Assembly (NCBI GenBank): GCA_947177115.1
Contig: CAMWTG010000093.1
Coordinates: 1-9,282, forward strand
Reading direction: 5' to 3'
DNA from: an uncultured Clostridia bacterium
Lineage (GTDB): Bacteria > Bacillota > Clostridia > Oscillospirales > Oscillospiraceae
Length of the DNA stretch: 9,282 nucleotides
This document shows positions 1 to 5,619 of this stretch, one piece after another; position 1 is the stretch's first letter, and each line of letters begins with the position of its first letter. Below the pieces are notes generated by a model, which was not told the DNA's origin, made no database searches, and worked only from the letters and a program-made list of their open reading frames with translations. Both the position numbers and the translations under genes were made by a program.

Positions 1-393
1 GTGCAGGAGCATCCCCCGCGGCGAAAGGTAGGCGTTCCCGTGGAACCGCCCCAGCCGCAAAAATCCCAGCCCGCTCCCGGCGGTGAGCTGTGGCTGGAGC
101 TGGTGGAGAAATATAAGAACCAGCTGACCCCCATGTACTGGTTCATGCTGGACGATGCCAGAGGGACTCTGGAGGGGGACGAGCTGGTGGTCCGCTGCGG
201 CGATGAGCTGACGCTGGAGAGCCTCAACTGCCCGGAGGTGGCGGAGGTCCTGCGCAGCGTCACCGGGGAAAAGCTGGGGAAACCCATCCGGGTGCGTTTC
301 GCCATGGATGACGGAGACGCGCCGCCGGTGGATAAGCTGGAGGAACTGATCCGCCGGGGCGGGAAGTACGACAGCTTCGTGGTAAAACCGTAA
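1..393 (+). CDS. dnaX: DNA polymerase III subunit gamma/tau, C-terminal part (5' end outside the window)
   Basis: This is the last 130 codons of a gene whose beginning lies left of the window; the GTG at position 1 is only the window edge, not a supported start. After a proline-rich linker (residues 1-28) comes a compact domain (about 29-115) with the pattern of the DnaX/tau C-terminal region of Firmicutes: LWLELVEKYK, a hydrophobic helix with MYWFMLDDA, a LEGDELVVRC strand, and a final KPIRVRF strand. In the family, tau/gamma is the clamp-loader ATPase of the replicative polymerase, and the C-terminal part of tau contacts the polymerase and helicase. The ATPase part cannot be checked here. 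The gene ends in TAA and is followed at once by a strong terminator, so it is the last gene of its transcript. The assignment rests on the tail domain only, which is poorly conserved; an unrelated protein with a similar fold is possible but less likely. Confidence 0.8.
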   Translation: MQEHPPRRKVGVPVEPPQPQKSQPAPGGELWLELVEKYKNQLTPMYWFMLDDARGTLEGDELVVRCGDELTLESLNCPEVAEVLRSVTGEKLGKPIRVRFAMDDGDAPPVDKLEELIRRGGKYDSFVVKP

Positions 394-400
394 AATCAGG

Positions 401-432
401 CCGGAGGCCCCTGCAAGGGGCCTCCGGTTTTT
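401..432 (+). terminator. Rho-independent terminator of dnaX
   Basis: A perfect 11-bp inverted repeat (CCGGAGGCCCC at 401-411, GGGGCCTCCGG at 417-427) with a 5-base loop is followed by five Ts (428-432). It starts 8 bases after the dnaX stop codon. The anti-sigma gene ends 4 bases beyond it on the other strand. Read from that strand the same hairpin is followed only by a short T-poor tail, so it is strong for dnaX and may act weakly for the converging operon. Confidence 0.92.
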
Positions 433-435
433 GCG

Positions 436-1275
436 TTATTCGTAGGCGTCCAGGATGAGCTGCATTTCCTCCATTGCGCCCTCAACACTGCTGCCTTTCA
501 CACACATAATGAACAGCGTCCCATTATGAGGGAAAGATGCGTAGATATTGGAGCCGGCATCTACAGTGTTTTCTTCAACGAAGAGCACCGCCTCCAGTCC
601 ATCGGAAGTCTGATAGCTTTCCGTCCGGAAGCCGCCCATGCTTTCGATGCGGCTGGTCAAGGCTGCCGAACCGCCCTCCTGTCCAGGGCAGGCAAATTGC
701 AGCAGTGCGGTCTGCATGATTTCATACTCCCCATCCTGGTAGCGGGACAATACCTCTGTCAGCCCTGTCATGCCTTCGCTCATTACCAGACAGTCCCCGG
801 AGGAGCAGATCACTCCGCGGCCGGAGGACGGGTCTTTTGTTCCCATTCCCTCCAGCAGAGCGTGGTCTGCCAGTTCCAGCCCTAAGAAATTTTCGACATC
901 CTGCCAAGTGTCAAAGCTTTTGGTATCGTAAGCGTGCTCGCCGGCCTCAGAAACCGAGGTTATCCATGCCAAAGCCTCCGGCGTCAGGGCCTCTATCGGG
1001 ATCTTGTCGTACACTGTTTTGGTCTGATAACCCGCCTGAGCGTTATCTGTGAGGAGCTCGCCAGGCTCCACAGGCCGGACTGACTTCAGCCACCCAAAAT
1101 GCTCCGCCGCCACCGCCGTTCCCGCCAGGACGAACACCAGCGCCGCCGCAGCCAGCATGGCTCTGGGAATCCTTTGTATGCGCTTGGTTTCTTCGTGTTT
1201 CATATTCATTACCTCCGTCCGCAGCCGCTCGGAGGCGTGGACCTCGTTAAATAGTTCCCAATATTCCTTTTTCAT
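436..1275 (-). CDS. Membrane-anchored anti-sigma factor-like protein, partner of the upstream ECF sigma factor
   Basis: The 279-residue protein has a short cytoplasmic N-terminus (1-38) with the E-V-H-A-S-E-R-L-R pattern common in anti-sigma factors encoded beside ECF sigma genes in Clostridia. One transmembrane helix follows (about 39-57, rich in Ala/Val/Leu), then a 220-residue extracytoplasmic domain. That domain holds four cysteines (157, 162, 196, 258) that could form disulfides. Its C-terminal part resembles DUF4367-type domains, but I cannot confirm the family. The start at 1275 is supported by a GGAGGA ribosome binding site at 1283-1288 with 7-base spacing. This site overlaps the last codons of the sigma gene, so translation is probably coupled and the two proteins made in fixed proportion. 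By analogy with such pairs, the N-terminus would hold the sigma factor until a signal outside the membrane releases it. The signal is unknown. No zinc-binding HxxxCxxC motif is present, so it is not a classical ZAS-type anti-sigma factor. Confidence 0.8.
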   Translation of the reverse strand: MKKEYWELFNEVHASERLRTEVMNMKHEETKRIQRIPRAMLAAAALVFVLAGTAVAAEHFGWLKSVRPVEPGELLTDNAQAGYQTKTVYDKIPIEALTPEALAWITSVSEAGEHAYDTKSFDTWQDVENFLGLELADHALLEGMGTKDPSSGRGVICSSGDCLVMSEGMTGLTEVLSRYQDGEYEIMQTALLQFACPGQEGGSAALTSRIESMGGFRTESYQTSDGLEAVLFVEENTVDAGSNIYASFPHNGTLFIMCVKGSSVEGAMEEMQLILDAYE

Positions 1276-1278
1276 GGC

Positions 1279-1746
1279 TCATTCCTCCGTCAGCATGTGT
1301 TTCAGCTTCTCCCTGCCCCGGGCCAGACGAGTCTGTACGGTGGAGGGCTTCAGGCTCAGCAGCTTCCCCACCTCGCGCACAGCGTAACCCTCATAATAGT
1401 AGAGATACAGCGGCACCCGGTATTTTCCCGGCAGGTCCATGACGGCCTGGTACAGCTCCCGCTTTTCCCGGTCATCGAACACCGGCTCCGCGCAGCTCTC
1501 CAGCGGCGCCGTCCGGCTCCGCCAGGGGTGCATAGTGATCCGCTTGCACTCGTTTACCGTCACCCTCACCAGCCAGTGCCGCAGATGGTCCGCATTCTCA
1601 AAGTCCGTATCCGTCCGCCATAGCCGCAGCATCACATTCTGCGCCGCGTCCTCAGCGTCCGCCGGATGCCGGAACCAGTTGAGGGCAATACGGTAGACCA
1701 TATCCAGGTGCCGCTCCACTGCCAGAGCGTAGTCCTGTTCCGTCAT
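1279..1746 (-). CDS. ECF-type RNA polymerase sigma factor (sigma-70 family)
   Basis: The 155-residue length is typical of the ECF group, which keeps only sigma regions 2 and 4. Region 2 spans about 8-75. It includes D-A-E-D-A-A-Q-N-V-M-L-R-L-W (30-43, core RNA polymerase contact and -10 recognition) and H-L-R-H-W-L-V-R-V (54-62). Region 4 spans about 103-152, with L-P-G-K-Y-R-V-P-L-Y-L-Y-Y-Y-E-G followed by a helix-turn-helix (S-L-K-P-S-T-V-Q-T-R-L-A-R-G-R) that would read the -35 element. The start at 1746 has an AAGGAG site at 1758-1763 with a slightly long 11-base spacing. The gene sits 3 bases ahead of its probable anti-sigma gene. Many ECF operons are autoregulated; I found no convincing ECF promoter upstream, only the palindrome at 1763-1776, so autoregulation is not shown. 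The regulon cannot be told from this window. Confidence 0.92.
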   Translation of the reverse strand: MTEQDYALAVERHLDMVYRIALNWFRHPADAEDAAQNVMLRLWRTDTDFENADHLRHWLVRVTVNECKRITMHPWRSRTAPLESCAEPVFDDREKRELYQAVMDLPGKYRVPLYLYYYEGYAVREVGKLLSLKPSTVQTRLARGREKLKHMLTEE

Positions 1747-1762
1747 AGGGCAGTTATCTCCT

Positions 1763-1776
1763 TGAAACTAGTTTCA
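1763..1776. promoter_or_regulatory. 14-bp perfect palindrome overlapping the ribosome binding site of the ECF sigma gene
   Basis: TGAAACTAGTTTCA is its own reverse complement and its last base on the - strand is the first base of the AAGGAG ribosome binding site. It could be an operator or a small mRNA hairpin affecting translation. TGAAAC also equals the -35 element of SigW-type ECF promoters, but no CGTA-like -10 lies 16-17 bases away on either strand, so a promoter reading is weak. Confidence 0.35.
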
Positions 1777-1858
1777 TCTGTAATACCCTGGAAAAGGAAA
1801 AAGTATCCCACGCCGTTGCAGGCAGGAGAAAAATTTTTCTGTTTTAGAAGCAGGAACA

Positions 1859-1888
1859 CCCCCGCCGGAAGTTGTATTCCGGCAGGGG
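1859..1888 (-). terminator. Probable terminator of the mannanase gene
   Basis: Arms 1859-1870 and 1877-1888 pair at 11 of 12 positions (one C-A mismatch) around a 6-base loop. The hairpin lies about 35 bases past the mannanase stop codon. On the - strand it is followed by TGTTCCTGCTTCT, a weak U-tract, so termination may be incomplete and some readthrough into the ECF operon is possible. Confidence 0.55.
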
Positions 1889-1923
1889 CATCCTTTTATG
1901 CGCTTGAGAAAGTGGAACACATG

Positions 1924-4900
1924 TTACTGCTGCAGAGCCTTCTCTGCCATAGCGGCGTCAGCTTCCAGGTCAGGCTTCACCATATCATCCTCAGGAGAAA
2001 GGATGCCGGACGCCAGCGCCCAGACCATGGCATCGGCTGCCCACGCACGAACCGATCTGCCATCGCTGTATGCGCTGAGACTGCCTTCTGCCGCCGGTTC
2101 TCCGGCAGCGCGCCAAAGCATGGTGGCCATCTCCTGACGGGTCAGACTGCGTTCCGGGCTGGCGCCATCGCTGATGTTGTTTTCTATGACCCAGGCGCGA
2201 ACGGCGTCCTTGCTGCCGGAATCCTGCCCGGCCTGCTTGGCCAGCAGAGCCCACATCTCGCTCCGGGTAATGGGACCGGCGGCAATAGCGGCGTTATCCT
2301 CGCTGCCAACGTCTTCGCTGCCGGCATCCGTTACTGTCAGGACAGCGGGACCATCGGAAATGGCAGTGATCTGATCGTAATAAATGGTACCGGACACCCG
2401 GCCGTCCTCAATGGCCGGGGAATCGCCGATGGCATTGACCCACAGGCCGAAGGAAGTCACCTTGCCGCAGTCCTCCACCAGCCCGCCCTTGGGATTTCCG
2501 GCGGTATCGCGCTGGCAGAACTCCGCGAAGGGCACCGTCACCAGCAGGGGCGTTCCCTCCTTGGCGGCGGCATAGTCCGCATACTCATTGAGGTAGACCT
2601 CATAGCAGGTGTCGTTGGCAGTGAGCTGTACCACCACCTTCTGCGCCTTGCCGTCCGGGATGGTGTAGAAGCGGAGGGCATCGCAGCCGGACCAGTCCAC
2701 TTCCTTCGTGATGGTCGCGCCGGCCCAGCCATCGCTGGTCTCGTCATACACGAATTTCATGGCATATTCATCTTTATAGGCATGCTCCTTGTCCAGGGTG
2801 AGCACAATGGTGCTGCCACTGGCCTTATTGGTGGCCCAGGTCTTGGTCAGCAGGGAGTCCACGCCGGCATAGTACTCGAAGCCATCGATCTCGTAGGGGT
2901 CCCGCACCGGGGGCTGGATGTTGAAGGTGGCGTGGATGCTGTCCACGGCCTTGCCGTCCAGCAGGAGGTCAATGCTGCCCACATGCTGGCCCAGCTTGGC
3001 CAGGTCCTCCGCTGCCAGCGCGGCGACATACAGGCCGTCCTTGGCGGCAGCGGTCAGAGTCACATCCTCCGTGCCGTGGAGGACAAAGCGCACTTCAGCA
3101 TCGCCGGTAACCTTTGCCGCAAGGGTGACAGGTTCCAGGACGCGCTCGCCGGAGATGGGAGCGGTGATGTAGCCATCGGCTCCGTTAAGAGCGGCGGTCA
3201 CAGTCCCGCCCTTAACGGCGGACAGGGCCGCCTTCTGGGTACCGGCAAAGACGGTGCGCTCATCGTTGTAGAATTTCAGGAAAGCGTCCAGCAGCTCGTG
3301 GCCGTGGAGGGAGCCGTCCTCGTTTACTGCGTCCACATAGGGGGTGTAGTAGCCGGAGGTCTTGCCGAAGTTGGCCCAAAGCAGGAAATAGGAGGCGTCA
3401 GAGGCGGAAACCATGTCCAGCACCTTGGCGTACCAGTCGGTGGGGTTCCCCTGGACCAGCATGGCGGTCTGGCTGGAGCCGGGCTCGGCGGTGTTGGCGG
3501 TACCGGTTTCCGTGACAGCCAGCAGCTTGCCGTGGGCCTTGGCGAAGGTTTCCACGATTTTCAGTTCAGCGGCGAACGCCTCATACCAGCTGCTGTTGTC
3601 TGTTGCGCTGGGACTGGAGTGATACATGTCAAAGCCGACCATGTCCACATAGCCATCGCCGGGATAGCGCTCCGCGTACTCTTCCGCATTGGAGGCCTCG
3701 CTGCCGGGACCGTAGACATACAGCAGATTGTGGACATCCTTTTCGTCCCGCAGATATTCCACGGTATACTTGTAGACGCTCTTATAGGTAGCCGGGTCGC
3801 ACAGCGCCGCGCCCCACCAGAACCAGCTGCCGGTGTTCTCATGGAAGGGGCGGAACAGGATCGCGCCGTTGACCTGCTTGGCGTACTCCGCGATAATGTC
3901 CAGGAAAGCGGTGTACTGCGCGTGATAAGCGCCGCCGGGCAGAATGCCCTTCACCACATCGCCCTCCAGGGTGTTAGGGGTGTATCCGCTGAAGTCCCAG
4001 CGCAGATAGGCGGGATCGCCGGACTTGTATTCCTCCCGCTCGGAGATCGTGGAGAAGTTAGGCATATGGGCGGAGAGGGTGATGATCGCGCCCTCCTCGA
4101 TGGCCTTGTTGGCGATGGAGGCAGCGGCCTTGATATTGCCGGGCAGGTCTTCGGCCAGTGTGCCGCCCTGCTCCTCGTTCCAGCGCTTGGCGCTGTACTC
4201 GTTGCCTACCAGGGAGAGGGTGTCCATTCCCACCACGGCGGCAATGGTACCGGTGACGTCCCGGGTGTCGGAATCGGAAAGGCTCTTGCTGCCGGCCTTG
4301 TGCCAGGTGTCATTTTGATGGCCGTAGAGAACATAGTCCGAAGCGCCTACGGCCTGGAGGTAGCTATAGACAGCCTTTACCGCATCGGTGGCGTCAGGGT
4401 CCACCAGCGTGATGGCCTTTGGCGGTTCCAGGCCGGTCATGGCGCTTTTCTCCGCCGCCTTCACGGTGGAATCCACGCTGGTATCAGGCAGCGCCTCAGC
4501 GATCAGCTTAATGTTCTTCATCCACAGATCCCCTGTATAGTCCGTATTGACGCCAATAAAGCGGATAACGAAATCCGATGCTTTCTCCGCCACTGGCTCG
4601 GGAAATGTGATCGACACATGGGCGGACCGGATATCTCCTTCAACGGTCTCGGCGGAGGAAGCATCCAAATCGACCGTGCAGTCCAGACCCACGTTCGAGT
4701 AAGCGTTTACCTTAAAATTACCTTTTGTTAGCTTGCTGCTGTCAAAGAGTACGTCCAGTTCTGCTCTGACCGCTCTGGTGAAATCCAGGTCATCGCTGTA
4801 GTAACAGACGGCCAGCTGGCTCCAGTCGTAACCGGCGTCCTTGCTGTAGTCCGCAGTGACCTTCACTGCGTCCATGGCCTCATCGTAGCTGACGGAGGAG

Positions 4901-5079
4901 TTCTCCGCGCCGCTGTACTGGTACTCCCAGCCCTCGCCGTAGTACCATGCGCCGTAATCCTCCGCGGAAGTCCACTCCTTGACGGTGACCTCGTCCGCCG
5001 CTTTGGCGGGCGGTGCAAGCGTCAGCAAGAGCGCCAGGGCAAGAAAGGCAGAAAATAGCCTGCGAGTAGGGTTCCTCAT
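1924..5079 (-). CDS. Secreted, SLH-anchored modular beta-mannanase (glycoside hydrolase family 26)
   Basis: Endo-beta-1,4-mannanase, predicted to cut mannan backbones at the cell surface. Domains of the 1051-residue protein in order: signal peptide 1-27 (basic n-region, Leu/Ala core, A-K-A cleavage site); N-terminal beta-sandwich, probably carbohydrate-binding, about 33-197; GH26 catalytic domain about 225-605; Ig-like domain about 620-722; second carbohydrate-binding-like domain about 727-910 (opens I-D-G-F-E-Y-Y, has V-D-W-S-G-C-D-A-L); acidic linker about 911-935; SLH repeats about 936-1051. The catalytic domain shows the GH26 signature R-P-F-H-E-N-T-G-S-W-F-W-W-G with E414 as acid/base, and V-T-E-T-G with E524 as likely nucleophile; the 110-residue spacing fits the family. 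SLH repeats normally bind pyruvylated secondary wall polymer. Here the second repeat ends in P-D-L-E-A-D-A-A-M-A-E-K, without the usual T-R-x-E core, and no third repeat follows. The start at 5079 has AGGAGG at 5084-5089, 4 bases upstream. GH26 also contains lichenases and xylanases, so mannan is likely but not proven. Confidence 0.95.
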   Translation of the reverse strand: MRNPTRRLFSAFLALALLLTLAPPAKAADEVTVKEWTSAEDYGAWYYGEGWEYQYSGAENSSVSYDEAMDAVKVTADYSKDAGYDWSQLAVCYYSDDLDFTRAVRAELDVLFDSSKLTKGNFKVNAYSNVGLDCTVDLDASSAETVEGDIRSAHVSITFPEPVAEKASDFVIRFIGVNTDYTGDLWMKNIKLIAEALPDTSVDSTVKAAEKSAMTGLEPPKAITLVDPDATDAVKAVYSYLQAVGASDYVLYGHQNDTWHKAGSKSLSDSDTRDVTGTIAAVVGMDTLSLVGNEYSAKRWNEEQGGTLAEDLPGNIKAAASIANKAIEEGAIITLSAHMPNFSTISEREEYKSGDPAYLRWDFSGYTPNTLEGDVVKGILPGGAYHAQYTAFLDIIAEYAKQVNGAILFRPFHENTGSWFWWGAALCDPATYKSVYKYTVEYLRDEKDVHNLLYVYGPGSEASNAEEYAERYPGDGYVDMVGFDMYHSSPSATDNSSWYEAFAAELKIVETFAKAHGKLLAVTETGTANTAEPGSSQTAMLVQGNPTDWYAKVLDMVSASDASYFLLWANFGKTSGYYTPYVDAVNEDGSLHGHELLDAFLKFYNDERTVFAGTQKAALSAVKGGTVTAALNGADGYITAPISGERVLEPVTLAAKVTGDAEVRFVLHGTEDVTLTAAAKDGLYVAALAAEDLAKLGQHVGSIDLLLDGKAVDSIHATFNIQPPVRDPYEIDGFEYYAGVDSLLTKTWATNKASGSTIVLTLDKEHAYKDEYAMKFVYDETSDGWAGATITKEVDWSGCDALRFYTIPDGKAQKVVVQLTANDTCYEVYLNEYADYAAAKEGTPLLVTVPFAEFCQRDTAGNPKGGLVEDCGKVTSFGLWVNAIGDSPAIEDGRVSGTIYYDQITAISDGPAVLTVTDAGSEDVGSEDNAAIAAGPITRSEMWALLAKQAGQDSGSKDAVRAWVIENNISDGASPERSLTRQEMATMLWRAAGEPAAEGSLSAYSDGRSVRAWAADAMVWALASGILSPEDDMVKPDLEADAAMAEKALQQ

Positions 5080-5125
5080 AAGTCCTCCTATACGTTTCTC
5101 TCATTTTCCGGGCGCTGCGTTTTGT

Positions 5126-5160
5126 GTCGGCATATGGCTGGGCCCTGTCCATATGTTGAC
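5126..5160. promoter_or_regulatory. Inverted repeat in the 5' UTR of the mannanase gene, possible operator or RNA hairpin
   Basis: Arms GTCGGCATATGG (5126-5137) and CCATATGTTGAC (5149-5160) match as an inverted repeat at 10 of 12 positions around an 11-base centre containing GGGCCC. The repeat lies between the predicted transcription start (about 5172) and the ribosome binding site (5084-5089). It sits where a repressor roadblock or a leader hairpin could act. No known regulator family is recognised from the motif. Confidence 0.5.
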
Positions 5161-5178
5161 ATGCAGCAGGATATTATT

Positions 5179-5207
5179 ACTATATACCAAGAATTAAATT
5201 TCGTCAA
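5179..5207 (-). promoter_or_regulatory. Sigma-A-type promoter of the mannanase gene
   Basis: On the - strand, TTGACG (5202-5207) and TATAGT (5179-5184) are separated by 17 bases; each hexamer matches the housekeeping consensus at 5 of 6 positions. Upstream of the -35 lies a very AT-rich block (about 5208-5265) that may serve as an UP element. It includes CTTAAA and TTTAAG arms around a single A. The start would be near 5172, giving a leader of about 90 bases. This points to basic transcription by sigma-A rather than by the neighbouring ECF sigma. Confidence 0.75.
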
Positions 5208-5297
5208 TATTTATCTTAAAATTTAAGTTAAAAAATAAGATCTTTAATTTATGCAATTTACCGAACGGCTGCTTTGATTAACTGCATCGCCGCGAAG

Positions 5298-5369
5298 CAT
5301 ATAGTCGGTGCACATAAAAAATGAAACTCCCAATTCGCTTTTGTGCTCCTCCGGGAAAACATATAGTCG
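5298..5369. repeat. 10-bp direct repeat CATATAGTCG (two copies)
   Basis: The identical decamer occurs at 5298-5307 and 5360-5369, 62 bases apart. The right copy is part of the left arm of the large palindrome; the left copy lies outside its proposed end, so either the element is longer than 247 bp on this side or the motif serves separately. Confidence 0.6.
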
Positions 5370-5574
5370 ACACACTCGAAAATCGGTAAAGTTCGGCGAT
5401 TAAAATGTGGCGTGGACTGCGTTGTCGTCCTTGGCGGGCGTCAGCCCGCCTGCGTCCTCCGCCTTGCCACACCGCATTTTCCTCCGCCTCCTTTTTACTG
5501 ATTCTCAAGTGTCTCGACTATAGCCTTGTGGTTCCCGCCTCCGCAGGGGGCGGGAACACGAAAGAGAATTGGGA
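5328..5574. repeat. 247-bp nested palindromic element, MITE or fold-back type
   Basis: Four tiers of inverted repeats share one centre near 5441. Outermost arms 5328-5345 and 5557-5574 match at 16 of 18. Arms 5361-5390 and 5494-5523 match at 25 of 30. Arms 5402-5415 and 5467-5480 match at 12 of 14. The tip is a perfect GGCGGGC/GCCCGCC hairpin (5433-5450). The right half carries an extra hairpin (5531-5556, GTTCCCGCC/GGCGGGAAC) that the left half mostly lacks. The direct repeat AAATGAAA stands one base outside each end (5319-5326 and 5576-5583), as a target duplication would. No convincing coding frame exists; a 76-codon - strand reading frame (5278-5508) crosses it but has no ribosome binding site at its start and a composition dictated by the palindrome. 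It lies between the deacetylase terminator and the mannanase promoter. Alternative: a large structured RNA. Confidence 0.7.
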
Positions 5575-5580
5575 CAAATG

Positions 5581-5619
5581 AAAAGAAGGGAAAGCCCCGC
5601 CAAAGGCTTTCCCCTTCTT
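5581..5619 (-). terminator. Rho-independent terminator of the deacetylase gene
   Basis: On the - strand, directly after the TAG stop (5620-5622), a stem of 12-13 bp with one bulged base (arms 5584-5596 and 5605-5619, loop of about 8) is followed by TTTT (5584-5581). The last bases overlap the right-hand AAATGAAA repeat of the palindromic element, so the element appears to abut the terminator. On the + strand a run of five Ts follows at 5623-5627, so the hairpin may act in both directions. Confidence 0.8.

Noticed and set aside
1763..1788. ECF-type autoregulatory promoter using TGAAAC as the -35
   Set aside because: No CGTA/CGTC-like -10 at 16-17 bases on either strand, and on the coding strand it would put the start at or after the ribosome binding site.
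1666..4731. A 1021-codon open frame on the + strand
   Set aside because: It lies entirely antisense to the mannanase and sigma genes, has no ribosome binding site at its start and no recognisable domain; the low-complexity Gly/Ile/Val/His-rich product is what a GC-rich antisense frame gives. The - strand frame has clear GH26 signatures.
5278..5508. 76-codon - strand open frame across the palindromic element
   Set aside because: No ribosome binding site at its start, no domain, and composition dictated by the palindrome; probably a spurious frame on a repeat.
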